Positions 29,334 to 38,559 are shown, counted from the stretch's first letter. The stretch is 64,000 bases of DNA from Marivivens niveibacter (GCF_002150005.2 NZ_MSPP01000004.1:1-64000), one strand, 5' to 3'. Notes: generated by a model not told the origin, from the sequence alone. Made by a program: numbers and translations.

Positions 29334-29865
29334 GTTCCTGCCTCCATGCGTCTAATGCGGGATTGTCGTTCGCGGCTGGCGCGGTCAGTGCCGCCCCTGC
29401 CCCTAATGCCTCAATCGCGCGAACCCGCTGTGTCACCTCGACCGCTTGCGCTGCTGTGTTGGCAACGGATTGTTGGAATTCATACGCTTTGGCCTGATGA
29501 CGCGCGCCGAAATAGAACGAAACGATCGCCCCCATCAGCCACCACAAAGGTTCAGGCACCAACGCTATGCCCTGCATCCGTGCAGCGAACCAGATGGGAT
29601 CGACCATCGCCATGACGAATAATCCCAACGTACCAAAGGCCAACAAGGGTCGGGGCAAACGGTTGGCTCCGTCTATCACCCGGTCGAACGTTCCCTTGTT
29701 GGTTCCTCCGAATTCTGCCGCATATTGCTGCAACGCACGGCTTTTGCCATCCGCTTCTCGCGTTGCTGCGTTTTCGGCATTTTCAACAAAGGCACCCATG
29801 GTTTCTGTGACCACGTTGCGGCCTTCGCCGAATAACAAAACTGCGATTTGATTGATCAGCCCCAT
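29323..29865 (-). CDS. Holin of the gene-transfer-agent type (3TM holin)
   Basis: A 180-residue protein matching the three-transmembrane holin family known from gene transfer agent release in Rhodobacteraceae. A short hydrophobic N-terminus ('GLINQIAVLLFG') is followed by a helical region, then two strong membrane helices ('LLAFGTLGLFVMAMVDPIWF' and 'PLWWLMGAIVSFYFGARH'). A charged C-terminal tail ends in 'ALDAWRQEHDG'. Holins open the inner membrane so the endolysin can reach the cell wall. The gene overlaps the endolysin end by 10 bases and the XhlA-like start by 11. No phage structural genes are nearby. Confidence 0.87.
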   Translation of the reverse strand: MGLINQIAVLLFGEGRNVVTETMGAFVENAENAATREADGKSRALQQYAAEFGGTNKGTFDRVIDGANRLPRPLLAFGTLGLFVMAMVDPIWFAARMQGIALVPEPLWWLMGAIVSFYFGARHQAKAYEFQQSVANTAAQAVEVTQRVRAIEALGAGAALTAPAANDNPALDAWRQEHDG

Positions 29866-30467
29866 GACGCCACCCGCGCCTGATGGGCGTCATCACTTAG
29901 GTGATATTTTTCGTCGATGAAACTTTCGGCGCGGGTAATCCATCCGCCTTTGCCACCATCACGGCGGCGGGCAAATTTACGCAGACTGGGGCGTGCATCC
30001 CCCAAACCGTAGTAATAATTGCGCCGCGCGATCCCATAAGCATCCACCAAATGGTCAGGAGCCGCATCGAATGCCCGATGGGTCGCGGCAATCGTTTGCG
30101 GGCCCAACACGCCGTCAACATCGACAGTAATCCGCATATCGCACAGAAGGCGCTGAAGGATCGAAATCGCATTCGCCCCAGCGTTCACATACATGTCGAA
30201 TACAGTTGCCCACATCGGTTCAGGCAGGTCGCGGATCATCGGCCTGTCGAAATAATGTTCGATAAATATGTCGATCGCGTCATTGCGGGTCAGCGCCCGA
30301 ATGTCCCGATCATCAATCCGTCCGTCACCCGTTTTATCGCGGCCCAATCGCCGCAATGTTCCCAGCGTGACACCAAATTTAGTCGGCCCGCCTGGATCGG
30401 CGGGATCGTTCACATAACCACCCTCACGGGCGACGATGTCTTGTGCAATGTCTTGGATTGTTTGCAT
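29856..30467 (-). CDS. Endolysin, glycoside hydrolase family 108 type, with peptidoglycan-binding domain
   Basis: A 203-residue cell-wall hydrolase. The GH108 catalytic motif is at the N-terminus: Glu15 in 'VAREGGYVNDPADPGGPTKFGVT'. A C-terminal peptidoglycan-binding region follows ('QTIAATHRAFDAAPDHLV...RRNYYYGL' and 'GWITRAESF'). Residues 44-55 (DKTGDGRIDDRD) fit an EF-hand calcium loop, with Asp/Thr/Asp/Gly/Ile/Asp at positions 1, 3, 5, 6, 8 and 12. There is no signal peptide, so export depends on the holin encoded next. Relatives lyse Rhodobacter cells to release gene transfer agents. It lies 45 bases after ccmE on the same strand. Confidence 0.9.
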   Translation of the reverse strand: MQTIQDIAQDIVAREGGYVNDPADPGGPTKFGVTLGTLRRLGRDKTGDGRIDDRDIRALTRNDAIDIFIEHYFDRPMIRDLPEPMWATVFDMYVNAGANAISILQRLLCDMRITVDVDGVLGPQTIAATHRAFDAAPDHLVDAYGIARRNYYYGLGDARPSLRKFARRRDGGKGGWITRAESFIDEKYHLSDDAHQARVASWG

Positions 30468-30512
30468 GTCTTGGCCCCGAATTCTGCTCGGGACCAGACT
30501 GGCAGTCGTTCG

Positions 30513-30980
30513 TTAATTCGACGCCTCAGCAGCGTTCGGGTCAACGTAAACGCCTGTTTCTTTCAGACTGTCCATGACCTCTTTTGGCATATACTCTTCG
30601 TCATGTTTGGCAAGGATTTCAGAGGCTTCGAACACGCCATTGATGTACTTGCCGGTGCCGATCATCCCCTGATTTTCGCCAAATAGATCAGGCAAGATGC
30701 CGGTGTAGGTTACTGGAATGACTTCAGCACCGTCCGATACACTAAAGGTGATTTCTTCGCTTTCGCCGCGCACCAACGTGCCCTCAACCACCAAACCGCC
30801 CAAACGGAATGTCTCCGTCGGTTGGGGCGGTTCTGCGATCACATCCGAAGGGTCACGATAGAAATTGATCCCGTCACGGAATCCGAACCCGATCAAACCA
30901 CCCGCCAGAACCACCGCCACCAAAGTGATGATGATAATCTGTATACGACGTTTCTTTTTCAGGTTCTTCAATCCGCTCAT
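30513..30980 (-). CDS. ccmE: Cytochrome c maturation haem chaperone CcmE
   Basis: A 155-residue membrane-anchored periplasmic haem chaperone. The N-terminal helix is at residues 14-34. The beta-barrel OB-fold contains '[15 protein letters not shown]' and '[21 protein letters not shown]', and the covalent haem-binding His126 is in 'AKHDEEYMP' with the haem-ligand Tyr130. The start overlaps the argC end by 4 bases. In most bacteria ccmE and ccmF are adjacent; here three lysis genes lie between them on the same strand. Confidence 0.96.
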   Translation of the reverse strand: MSGLKNLKKKRRIQIIIITLVAVVLAGGLIGFGFRDGINFYRDPSDVIAEPPQPTETFRLGGLVVEGTLVRGESEEITFSVSDGAEVIPVTYTGILPDLFGENQGMIGTGKYINGVFEASEILAKHDEEYMPKEVMDSLKETGVYVDPNAAEASN

Positions 30981-32005
30981 GGGAACACCGGTGATAGCAT
31001 CAGGCCTTCGGTTTCAGGCAGACCCAACATAAGGTTGGCGTTCTGTACGGCCTGACCCGACGATCCTTTGTTCAAGTTGTCTAGGGTTGATACGACCAAA
31101 GCGCGGCCCGTTTTACGGTCGCCCACCACGCCGATGTGGCAGAAATTCGATCCTGCAACATGGCCCATGCCTGGCGCTTTGCCGAATGGCAGAACGACAA
31201 TGAATGGCTCGTCTTTGTATTGTGCCTCTAGCGCGGCGTGGATCGCAGCGGCGTCGCCTTTGACGTAGCACGACGCCAGAATACCGCGGCTTGCAGGCAC
31301 CAGATGAGGGGTGAACATGATTTCCACCGGACGACCCGCGATCGCGCTGAATTCCTGATCGAATTCACCCAAATGACGGTGTTTACCGCCCTGCGCGTAA
31401 CCTTCGACGTTGGTGGCGCGTTCGGTGAACAGCATGTTTTCTTTGACACTGCGACCAGCGCCAGACAGGCCGTTTTTCAGATCGCAAATGATATCGTCCA
31501 GATCAATCAACCCGCCCGCAATCAACGGACGCAGCGCAAACTGAACGGTGGCCGCATTACAGCCAGTGCCAGCAACCAGACGCGCGTTTTTGATATCGTC
31601 CCGATAGAATTCGGTCAGGCCGTAAACAGCCTCTTTCTGCAGTTCTGGCGCGACGTGTTCTGCGCCATACCAGAATTCATATTTCTTTGGATCGCGCAGA
31701 CGGAAATCAGCGCCCAGATCAACGACTTTGACGGTCTTTGGCAGATCGCGCACCAACGCTTGGCTTAGGCCGTGGGGCAAAGCTGCGAATGCTAGATCAA
31801 TCTGTTCGAAATCGATTTCTTCGATCGTACACAGTTGCGGCAGATCCAGATGGCGCAGGTGCGGATAGACGTCAGACATTTCCATGCCTGCCTTACGATC
31901 GGCCGACAGTGCAGCAACACGCAAAGACGGATGGGTCGCAATGATGCGAACCAGTTCAGCGCCAGTGTATCCCGACGCGCCAAGGATAGCGACGTTATAA
32001 GTCAT
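30977..32005 (-). CDS. argC: N-acetyl-gamma-glutamyl-phosphate reductase
   Basis: A 342-residue NADPH-dependent enzyme of arginine synthesis that makes N-acetylglutamate semialdehyde. The nucleotide-binding start is '[18 protein letters not shown]', the catalytic Cys is in '[18 protein letters not shown]', and '[11 protein letters not shown]' and '[12 protein letters not shown]' supply the substrate site. The length matches the long ArgC class. It is followed by ccmE with a 4-base overlap and preceded, 67 bases away, by murI. Confidence 0.96.
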   Translation of the reverse strand: MTYNVAILGASGYTGAELVRIIATHPSLRVAALSADRKAGMEMSDVYPHLRHLDLPQLCTIEEIDFEQIDLAFAALPHGLSQALVRDLPKTVKVVDLGADFRLRDPKKYEFWYGAEHVAPELQKEAVYGLTEFYRDDIKNARLVAGTGCNAATVQFALRPLIAGGLIDLDDIICDLKNGLSGAGRSVKENMLFTERATNVEGYAQGGKHRHLGEFDQEFSAIAGRPVEIMFTPHLVPASRGILASCYVKGDAAAIHAALEAQYKDEPFIVVLPFGKAPGMGHVAGSNFCHIGVVGDRKTGRALVVSTLDNLNKGSSGQAVQNANLMLGLPETEGLMLSPVFP

Positions 32006-32072
32006 GAAAGGCTCCTACTGAGGAGAAGAGATAGGAAGTCTGGCAAAGCGGCGCAACCGCCGCAATGCCACT

Positions 32073-32885
32073 TTAGGCTGCGACGAATTCGACAGAACGT
32101 CGCAAGAATTGGGTCGCACGATCCGAAACTTTGGCGGGATTGCCCGTGGTCAGATATTTGGTTTCCGTGCCCGCGCCCAACATTTCTGGTCGGCGTTTCA
32201 GATAATCCTCTAGGCTGGCAGCAACCAGATTGGCCTGAGAGAACACTTTGACATCGGGGCCAAGCGCGCTTTGGAATTCTTTTTCCATAATCGGATAATG
32301 AGTACAGCCCAAAATCGCGGCATCTGGTTCTGGCATCTTGCGCATAAGCGCGTCAACGTGGCTGCGCACCAAAGCTTCGGCAAGGATCATATCGCCGTCT
32401 TCGATCGCATCTACAACACCGCCACAGGCCTGCGCCTCCACATCCACGCCGATAGCGCGGAATGCCAATTCACGCTGAAACGCGCGGCTGCGCACAGTCG
32501 CAGGGGTCGCGAATAGCGCCACGTGTTTCACCTCGACCTCGCGCGGAGGAGAGTTATCCCCCCATTGGCGTTCGGTCAGCGCCTCGATCAGCGGGACGAA
32601 CACGCCCAACACGCGTTTGTTTTTAGGGACCCAGCTTTCTTGCATACGGCGAAGCGCGGCTGCAGAGGCGGTGTTACAGGCGATGATCACCAGATCACAA
32701 CCTTCGGCCCACATACGTTCAACCGCTGCGGTGGTCAGGTTATAAATATCTTCGGCATCGCGCACACCGTACGGCGCATGCGCGTTGTCACCGAAATAAA
32801 CAAAGGGAACGTCAGGCAGGCGTTTCTGGCACGCGTCCAGAACCGTCAATCCACCCAATCCGCTATCAAAAACCCCGACCGCCAT
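32073..32885 (-). CDS. murI: Glutamate racemase
   Basis: A 270-residue cofactor-independent racemase that supplies D-glutamate for peptidoglycan. The N-terminal '[18 protein letters not shown]', the first catalytic Cys in '[12 protein letters not shown]', and the second in '[16 protein letters not shown]' are all present. The length is normal. Its ATG shares one base with the stop of the upstream acyltransferase gene (TAATG), so both envelope functions are translationally coupled. argC lies downstream on the same strand. Confidence 0.96.
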   Translation of the reverse strand: MAVGVFDSGLGGLTVLDACQKRLPDVPFVYFGDNAHAPYGVRDAEDIYNLTTAAVERMWAEGCDLVIIACNTASAAALRRMQESWVPKNKRVLGVFVPLIEALTERQWGDNSPPREVEVKHVALFATPATVRSRAFQRELAFRAIGVDVEAQACGGVVDAIEDGDMILAEALVRSHVDALMRKMPEPDAAILGCTHYPIMEKEFQSALGPDVKVFSQANLVAASLEDYLKRRPEMLGAGTETKYLTTGNPAKVSDRATQFLRRSVEFVAA

Positions 32886-33760
32886 TAGCGTTTCCTGTAC
32901 TTGGCCTCAAATTCATAGCCTGTCACGTTTGTTGAAACAGGCCTTGGACTTAGGTCATACGTTGCTTTGCGTAGGAAATCCATCATCGCTTTGGGGTCAG
33001 AACGGAATTGCGCCAATACGTCCGGCGAAATCGGATCACCGACCGCGATTTTTACCTTGGACCCAACCCGCGCTTTGAATTCGCGGATCAGCATACCCAT
33101 ACGCAGTGTATAATTCATCCGACTGGCCATCTGAAACAATCGGCTGTTATGACCGTCGAAATAAATTGGCACGACAGTCGCACCGGATTTAGCCACCATT
33201 TTCGCCGTAAATGTACGCCACATCGGATCCAGCGGGCGCGCAAAAGTACTCACCGCAGTCGAAACGGTGCCACCAGGAAAGATGCCAACGCAACCGCCCG
33301 ATTTGACGTATTCGACCGCCGCGGCGCGGGTTTCCAAATTTGCGCGCATTGCCTCTTTGGTTTCGTCAAAATAAATTGGCAAAATGACCCGCTCCAAATC
33401 GGCAGAGCGTCGAAATACCTGATGCGCCATGACCTTGAAATCACCATTGCGCCTTTCGGACAAAATTCTGCCCATCATCAAACCATCCAAAATACCGAAT
33501 GGATGATTAGCCACTATGACCAATGGCCCGTCGGCAGGAATGTTTTCAAGGCTGCCGCGAAAGACATCTATATCCAGATGATACCGTTCGGCCATCACCT
33601 GCCAAAAATCGCGGCCCTGCGCGACTTCTGCATCGTACCCTTTGGCGCGACGGATCAAACGAATGCGCCCCGTTGCGTTCTCTATAACACGTACAACAGC
33701 CCTGCCCCCTTTGGTCGACATTGCAGATGCGTAACTGATATCTTTCGCGACGTGTCGCAT
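32885..33760 (-). CDS. Lysophospholipid acyltransferase family protein
   Basis: A 291-residue PlsC/OlsA-type acyltransferase. The catalytic His-x4-Asp type motif is '[15 protein letters not shown]' (His, five residues, Asp). The glycerophosphate-binding motif is '[10 protein letters not shown]', and a later block is '[15 protein letters not shown]'. The HPFGILDG variant is shared with acyltransferases acting on lyso-ornithine lipids and related haemolysin-like proteins, but the acceptor cannot be determined here. No clear transmembrane helix; peripheral membrane attachment is likely. AAAGG precedes the ATG. It is the first gene of the minus-strand run that continues through murI, argC and the ccm genes. 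Confidence 0.82.
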   Translation of the reverse strand: MRHVAKDISYASAMSTKGGRAVVRVIENATGRIRLIRRAKGYDAEVAQGRDFWQVMAERYHLDIDVFRGSLENIPADGPLVIVANHPFGILDGLMMGRILSERRNGDFKVMAHQVFRRSADLERVILPIYFDETKEAMRANLETRAAAVEYVKSGGCVGIFPGGTVSTAVSTFARPLDPMWRTFTAKMVAKSGATVVPIYFDGHNSRLFQMASRMNYTLRMGMLIREFKARVGSKVKIAVGDPISPDVLAQFRSDPKAMMDFLRKATYDLSPRPVSTNVTGYEFEAKYRKR

Positions 33761-33808
33761 TTCAGACCTTTTGGACGATTCTTAATAACTCTAGCCAGAA
33801 ACGGCAGA

Positions 33809-33829
33809 TTGCATTGTCACTTAATGCAA
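33809..33829. repeat. Palindrome upstream of the acyltransferase gene
   Basis: TTGCATT (33809-33815) and AATGCAA (33823-33829) form a perfect 7-base inverted repeat with a 7-base spacer. It lies 49 bases before the acyltransferase start in the 232-base divergent region, and may be an operator for either gene. Confidence 0.35.
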
Positions 33830-33907
33830 ATTTCGTCACTCCGCTGCATCAATTAAAGGCGATTATCCTCACGAACGTAAAATCAAATGTGGAAAATCCG
33901 TATTTTG

Positions 33908-33925
33908 TGCAACACTGTGGTTGCA
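33908..33925. promoter_or_regulatory. Candidate LysR operator
   Basis: TGCAAC-ACTGTG-GTTGCA is a perfect 6-base dyad with a 6-base spacer, 67 bases upstream of the LysR-type gene. Dyads in the region between a LysR gene and its divergent neighbour are usually the regulator's own binding sites. Nothing else identifiable lies in the 33761-33992 gap besides this and the palindrome at 33809-33829. Confidence 0.4.
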
Positions 33926-33992
33926 TAGCTCGTATGCGCGTGAGTAATGAGCCGCAAAAACAAAAACAAAGCAGTGAACGAAAGACTATATA

Positions 33993-34901
33993 ATGGATTG
34001 GGACAAGCTCCGCATATTCCACGCAGTTGCCGACGCAGGGTCTTTGACCCATGCTGGCGATACGCTGCACCTGTCCCAATCGGCCGTGAGCCGCCAAATT
34101 CGTTCGCTAGAAGATTCGCTGAATACGACGCTGTTTCACCGTCATGCCCGCGGTCTGATCCTGACGGAACAAGGCGAATTGCTGTTCGATGCAACCCGCG
34201 CCATGAACAAACGGCTCGAAGCCGCCGCCGCGCGCATTCGTGACAGCGAAGAAGAGGTTTTTGGCGAACTAAAGGTCACGACGACCACTGGCTTTGGCAC
34301 CATGTGGCTGGCGCCACGCCTGTCGAAACTCTACGAAAAATACCCTGATCTGAAAATCGACCTGATGCTAGAGGAACGCGTACTGGACCTGCCCATGCGC
34401 GAAGCCGACGTTGCGATCCGCATGAAGGAACCATCGCAGGCCGATTTGATCCGCAAACGCCTGATGAATATCCGTATGCGCCTTTATGCAACGCAGGACT
34501 ATATCGACAGCCATTCTCCGATTGAAAAGCTGGATGATGTCGCATCACACCGTCTGATCTGCCAGAACCCAAACGCCGCACAGGTCGCAGCGGGCGCGAC
34601 ACTGGTTTCGCACCTTCTTAGTAACGATGTGCAAAACACTCTGACGGTGAACAACTATTTTGGAGCATTGCAGGCTGTACTTGCCAACCTTGGCGTTGGT
34701 GTCCTGCCAGACTATCTGACCGAAGATTTCCCGCAGCTTATTCGCGTGCTACCAGACACTGAATCCGGTGAGGTGCCTGTTTTCTTGGCATACCCAGAAG
34801 AGTTGCGCCAATCCAAACGCGTCGCCGCATTCCGCGATTTCGTCCAAGAGGAAATCTTTGCACACCGCCGCAAAATCCGTGATCAATTGATCCCTGAATG
34901 A
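33993..34901 (+). CDS. LysR-family transcriptional regulator
   Basis: A 302-residue regulator. The N-terminal winged helix-turn-helix is 'LRIFHAVADAGSLTHAGDTLHLSQSAVSRQI', followed by 'LEDSLNTTLFHRHARGLILTEQGELL' and a linker helix. The C-terminal substrate-binding domain contains 'LEERVLDLPMREADVAIRM', a block typical of this subfamily, and 'VLANLGVGVLPDYL'. The effector is unknown. It is divergent from the acyltransferase gene and two dyads lie between them. The last codons include a self-complementary GATCAATTGATC. It is a stand-alone gene; the terminator at 35044-35072 is 143 bases past its stop. Confidence 0.92.
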   Translation: MDWDKLRIFHAVADAGSLTHAGDTLHLSQSAVSRQIRSLEDSLNTTLFHRHARGLILTEQGELLFDATRAMNKRLEAAAARIRDSEEEVFGELKVTTTTGFGTMWLAPRLSKLYEKYPDLKIDLMLEERVLDLPMREADVAIRMKEPSQADLIRKRLMNIRMRLYATQDYIDSHSPIEKLDDVASHRLICQNPNAAQVAAGATLVSHLLSNDVQNTLTVNNYFGALQAVLANLGVGVLPDYLTEDFPQLIRVLPDTESGEVPVFLAYPEELRQSKRVAAFRDFVQEEIFAHRRKIRDQLIPE

Positions 34902-34955
34902 GTTGACATGCACTCAGCGCATATCGGGCATGCAGCAATTTAACTCCGATTTTTC

Positions 34956-35072
34956 TTGATTGCACAAAATTCAATCTCTATCTGCACCCGTGAAGACGCT
35001 GATGCTTACACGCTCGGCACCTTCATACCTCCCTGTTGGACTTCGCCGGGCATCGTCCCGGCGATTTTTTTT
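34956..35072 (+). ncRNA. Candidate small RNA between the LysR gene and purL
   Basis: A terminator (35044-35072) stands 143 bases after the LysR gene and 84 bases before purL. A promoter-like pair (TTGATT 34956-34961, N17, TATCTG 34979-34984) would start an RNA near 34991. That RNA of about 80 bases would begin with a stem TGAAG/CTTCA (34991-34995 with 35021-35025). It would then expose CCTCCC (35028-35033), complementary to the Shine-Dalgarno sequence, and end in the terminator hairpin. The layout is that of a trans-acting small RNA. It could instead be a long LysR 3' end or a purL leader attenuator. Confidence 0.4.
35044..35072 (+). terminator. Rho-independent terminator upstream of purL
   Basis: CGCCGGG (35044-35050), loop CATCGT, CCCGGCG (35057-35063), then A and eight T. 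It is strong and faces purL, so purL needs a promoter inside the following 84 bases or readthrough. Confidence 0.9.
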
Positions 35073-35155
35073 GCCCTAACGGCACCGGCAGGCCTTCCCC
35101 CCAAGGCGTTCCTGCCCTAATAGGGCGGCATTCTATGCCAGCGGGGAAAGTTTCC

Positions 35156-37315
35156 ATGGAAGATCCGAAAATCACCGAAGACCTGATTGCAGCGCACGGC
35201 CTAAAGCCGGACGAGTATCAAAGCATTCTCGAGATTATCGGACGCGAACCGACTTTCACCGAAATGGGCATCTTTTCGGCGATGTGGAACGAACACTGCT
35301 CATATAAGTCGTCGAAAAAATGGCTTCGCACCCTGCCAACCGAAGGCCCACAGGTTATCTGCGGCCCGGGTGAGAACGCTGGTGTTGTCGATATCGGCGA
35401 CGGTCAAGCAATCGTTTTTAAAATGGAGTCGCACAACCACCCATCCTACATCGAACCGTACCAAGGTGCGGCAACTGGTGTTGGCGGCATTTTGCGCGAC
35501 GTATTCACCATGGGCGCCCGTCCGATTGCAGCGATGAACTCGCTCTCGTTCGGTGAACCAACCCACCCGAAAACCAAACAGTTGGTGAACGGCGTTGTCG
35601 AAGGCGTCGGCGGCTACGGTAACTGTTTCGGCGTTCCAACCGTCGGCGGCGAGGTTCGTTTCCACTCAGCCTACAACGGCAACTGTCTCGTAAACGCATT
35701 TGCCGCTGGTCTGGCCGATGCTGACAAAATCTTCTACTCGGCTGCATCGGGCGTTGGTATGCCTGTCGTGTACCTTGGCGCGAAAACGGGCCGTGACGGT
35801 GTTGGCGGCGCAACCATGTCGTCCGCCGAATTCGATGACACGATCGAAGAAAAACGCCCAACCGTTCAGGTCGGTGACCCGTTCACCGAAAAACGCCTGA
35901 TGGAAGCTTGTCTAGAGCTGATGAAAACCGGCGCCGTTATTTCGATCCAAGATATGGGCGCTGCTGGTCTGACCTGTTCCGCTGTTGAAATGGGCGACAA
36001 AGGCGGTCTGGGCATCAAACTGGAACTGGACCGCGTTCCTCAGCGCGAAGAAAACATGACAGCCTACGAAATGATGCTGTCCGAATCCCAAGAACGCATG
36101 CTGATGGTTCTGAACCCAGAGCTAGAAGACGAAGCACGCGCCGTATTCGTAAAATGGGATCTGGATTTCGCAATCGTTGGCGAAACCATCGCCGAAGACC
36201 GTTTCCTGATCGTTCACGGCAACGAGGTCAAAGCAGACCTGCCGCTGTCGAAGCTGTCGTCGTCGGCACCTGAATACGATCGTCCTTGGGTCGAAACCCC
36301 AGCAGCAGAACCGCTGGCCGACGTTCCCGGCGTTGACCCAATCGATGGCCTACGTGCGCTGATTTCGTCGCCGAACTACGCTGGCAAACAGTGGGTTTAT
36401 GAACAGTACGACAGCCAAGTTATGGGCGACACCGTTCGCAAACCTGGTCTGGGCGCTGGCATCGTGCGCATCCACGGCACCGACAAAGCGGTCGCTTTCG
36501 CTGCGGACGTGACCCCGCGCTACGTCAAAGCAAACCCAATCGAAGGCGGCAAGCAGGCCGTAGCCGAGGTTTACCGCAACCTGACCTCGGTCGGTGCGAA
36601 ACCACTGGCAACCACCGACAACCTGAACTTTGGCAACCCAGAAAAGCCAGACGTCATGGGCCAATTCGTTGGCGCCCTGAAAGGTATCGGCGAAGCCTGC
36701 ATCGCGCTGGACACGCCAATCGTGTCGGGCAACGTATCGCTGTACAACGAAACCGACGGCGAAGGCATCCTGCCGACCCCAACCATCTGCGCCGTAGGCC
36801 TGATCGAAAACATCAACGATGCGATCACTGGAACGGCCCGCGAAGGTCACGTTGCATTGGTCGTTGGTACCACCGACGGTCACTTGGGCCAATCCGCCCT
36901 ACTGGCCGAAGTGTTCAACCGCGAAGAAGGCGACGCCCCACACGTTGATCTGGCCGCCGAAGTTGCAAACGGCGATTTCATCCGCGCAAACCGCGAATTG
37001 ATCGGCGCATGTACCGACCTGTCCGATGGTGGTCTGGCTCTAGCAGCGTTCGAAATGGCGGAAACGGCTGGCGTTGGCGTCACCTTGGACGCAGGCGACA
37101 CCCCTACCCTGTTCGGCGAAGATCAGGGTCGTTACCTGATCGCGACCAGCTTTGACAAAGCCGAGGCACTAATGACCGCGGCTGGCGCGGCTGGCGTACC
37201 AATCGCAATGGTTGGTAAATTCGGCGGCACGGACGTGTCCTTCGGCGGCGCATCGGCTCCGCTGGCGGAACTAGCGGAAACATTCCGCACGTCGTTCTAC
37301 ACCTCGATCCACTAA
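35156..37315 (+). CDS. purL: Phosphoribosylformylglycinamidine synthase subunit PurL
   Basis: A 719-residue ATP-dependent synthase subunit of purine synthesis, the short form that works with PurQ and PurS. Early motifs are '[25 protein letters not shown]' in outline and '[37 protein letters not shown]'. '[13 protein letters not shown]' and '[12 protein letters not shown]' mark the two AIRS-like halves. The start at 35156 is chosen because GGGGA lies about 9 bases upstream and [11 protein letters not shown] is the family start. The open frame runs 40 codons further back, through the terminator hairpin. A terminator lies 7 bases after the stop. Confidence 0.97.
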   Translation: MEDPKITEDLIAAHGLKPDEYQSILEIIGREPTFTEMGIFSAMWNEHCSYKSSKKWLRTLPTEGPQVICGPGENAGVVDIGDGQAIVFKMESHNHPSYIEPYQGAATGVGGILRDVFTMGARPIAAMNSLSFGEPTHPKTKQLVNGVVEGVGGYGNCFGVPTVGGEVRFHSAYNGNCLVNAFAAGLADADKIFYSAASGVGMPVVYLGAKTGRDGVGGATMSSAEFDDTIEEKRPTVQVGDPFTEKRLMEACLELMKTGAVISIQDMGAAGLTCSAVEMGDKGGLGIKLELDRVPQREENMTAYEMMLSESQERMLMVLNPELEDEARAVFVKWDLDFAIVGETIAEDRFLIVHGNEVKADLPLSKLSSSAPEYDRPWVETPAAEPLADVPGVDPIDGLRALISSPNYAGKQWVYEQYDSQVMGDTVRKPGLGAGIVRIHGTDKAVAFAADVTPRYVKANPIEGGKQAVAEVYRNLTSVGAKPLATTDNLNFGNPEKPDVMGQFVGALKGIGEACIALDTPIVSGNVSLYNETDGEGILPTPTICAVGLIENINDAITGTAREGHVALVVGTTDGHLGQSALLAEVFNREEGDAPHVDLAAEVANGDFIRANRELIGACTDLSDGGLALAAFEMAETAGVGVTLDAGDTPTLFGEDQGRYLIATSFDKAEALMTAAGAAGVPIAMVGKFGGTDVSFGGASAPLAELAETFRTSFYTSIH

Positions 37316-37322
37316 CGAAAAC

Positions 37323-37346
37323 GGCCCGCCTCGCGCGGGCCTTTTT
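37323..37346 (+). terminator. Rho-independent terminator after purL
   Basis: GGCCCGC (37323-37329), loop CTCGC, GCGGGCC (37335-37341), then TTTTT. The T run ends only 4 bases before the likely start codon of the next gene. Confidence 0.9.
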
Positions 37347-37350
37347 GCCC

Positions 37351-37833
37351 ATGGACCTGCCCGACCTCAAATCCGATTGCATGAACTGCGCGGCGCTATG
37401 CTGCGTCAGCCTTGTATTGGACAAAGGCAAAATGTTCGCCATCGACAAAGAGGCAGGGAGACCATGCCCCAATCTGGGCGGTCACCTATGCACAATCCAC
37501 GACGATCTAAAGGATCGTGGATTTCAGGGCTGTATCAACTATGAATGCGCCGGCGCCGGCCAGCGCGTCACCCAAATGCGTTTCAATGGCGAAAGCTGGC
37601 GCGACGCACCCGAATTGCTGCCCGCCATGATGCGCGACTTTGCCAACCTGCGCCCTTTGCACGAACGCATGACCATGTTGGTCGCGGCAGAAAAATATCC
37701 GCTGACCGACGAATTGGAACAAATGCGCCAGAAAATGCTGCGCAAACTGGCGCGGTCATGGGCAGATACCCCCCAAATGTCTGCTGATTTCGACGCCTTC
37801 TTGGAAAAACTGCGGCCTATTGCCCAAACCTGA
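37351..37833 (+). CDS. YkgJ-type cysteine-cluster protein (putative metal-chelating)
   Basis: A 160-residue protein with an N-terminal cysteine cluster C-x2-C-x3-CC (in 'CMNCAALCC'), followed by 'CPNLGGHLCTIH' and 'GCINYEC'. This pattern resembles the YkgJ-type zinc or iron-chelating domain. The C-terminal two thirds are helical and charged, with no known motif. The ATG at 37351 must be close to the true start, because the next ATG (37381) would lose the first cysteine. No ribosome-binding site precedes it; instead the purL terminator ends 4 bases upstream. Translation may be leaderless from a promoter within purL, or the start may be the TTG at 37345. Function unknown. Confidence 0.75.
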   Translation: MDLPDLKSDCMNCAALCCVSLVLDKGKMFAIDKEAGRPCPNLGGHLCTIHDDLKDRGFQGCINYECAGAGQRVTQMRFNGESWRDAPELLPAMMRDFANLRPLHERMTMLVAAEKYPLTDELEQMRQKMLRKLARSWADTPQMSADFDAFLEKLRPIAQT

Positions 37834-37898
37834 GGCCGCATTCAGCTTGCAGCGGAAAACCGCAGAGCCTATCTCTATAGGTAATACAGGAGGCCCGC

Positions 37899-38135
37899 AT
37901 GGCGATCACAGCAGAACAGATTGAAACGCTAATTCGCGAAACCTTTCCCAATGCCCAGATTCAAGTTCAGGGCGACGACGGACAGCATTTCGCGGCAATG
38001 GTCGTAGACGAAAGCTTTCGCGACATGAACCGCGTGCAACAACAGCGCGCTGTCTATGCTGCTCTCAAAGGTAAAATGGACGGCTCCAACGGCGAACTTC
38101 ACGCACTGGCGCTGACCACCAAAGCTCCGGAATAA
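37899..38135 (+). CDS. BolA family protein
   Basis: A 78-residue BolA/IbaG-type protein. The family core is visible: '[49 protein letters not shown]' in outline, with the conserved His in 'GQHFAAMVV' and the invasive-helix segment 'RVQQQRAVY'. BolA proteins bind monothiol glutaredoxins through a shared 2Fe-2S cluster and take part in iron sensing or cluster delivery. The glutaredoxin gene follows 10 bases later, which supports that partnership. AGGAGG precedes the ATG by 6 bases. The small size and charge are normal. Confidence 0.93.
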   Translation: MAITAEQIETLIRETFPNAQIQVQGDDGQHFAAMVVDESFRDMNRVQQQRAVYAALKGKMDGSNGELHALALTTKAPE

Positions 38136-38145
38136 GGAAATACAA

Positions 38146-38508
38146 ATGTCCGCTGCAGACAAAATCACCGAAACCGTCACCAACAACGACGTCGTGCTGT
38201 ACATGAAAGGCACCAAAACCATGCCTCAGTGCGGTTTTTCGTCCCGCGTTGCTGGCGTTCTAAATTTCATGGACGTCGACTATGCTGACGTTAACGTTTT
38301 GGCAGACGAAGAAATCCGCCAAGGCATCAAAGACTATTCGGATTGGCCAACCATCCCTCAGCTATACGTCAAAGGCGAATTCGTCGGTGGCTGCGACATC
38401 ATCACCGAAATGACCCTGTCGGGCGAATTGGATGAACTGTTCGAAAAATCCGGCGTGACCTTCGACAAAGAGAAAGCCGATCAGATCCGGGCGGCAAATC
38501 AACAATAA
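38146..38508 (+). CDS. grxD: Monothiol glutaredoxin (Grx4 type)
   Basis: A 120-residue glutaredoxin with the CGFS active site (Cys29 in '[10 protein letters not shown]'), which holds a 2Fe-2S cluster with glutathione and a BolA partner. The substrate-side segments '[22 protein letters not shown]' and '[11 protein letters not shown]' are typical of Grx4/GrxD. It forms a two-gene unit with the BolA gene 10 bases upstream, a pairing found across proteobacteria, and likely serves iron-sulphur cluster trafficking rather than disulfide reduction. A perfect palindromic terminator follows. Confidence 0.95.
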   Translation: MSAADKITETVTNNDVVLYMKGTKTMPQCGFSSRVAGVLNFMDVDYADVNVLADEEIRQGIKDYSDWPTIPQLYVKGEFVGGCDIITEMTLSGELDELFEKSGVTFDKEKADQIRAANQQ

Positions 38509-38512
38509 ACGT

Positions 38513-38540
38513 CAAAGGGCGCCCGATCGGGCGCCCTTTG
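38513..38540. terminator. Bidirectional terminator between grxD and the MliC-like gene
   Basis: A 28-base perfect palindrome, 38513-38540, whose arms read CAAAGGGCGCCC and GGGCGCCCTTTG around GATC. It serves two convergent genes. The T tracts are short, so it may also work through its very stable stem. Confidence 0.82.
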
Positions 38541-38559
38541 TCCTTTGAAGAACCGTTGG

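Noticed and set aside
35036-35155. Upstream 40-codon extension of purL
   Set aside because: It reads through a strong terminator hairpin, and the family start at 35156 has a ribosome-binding site.
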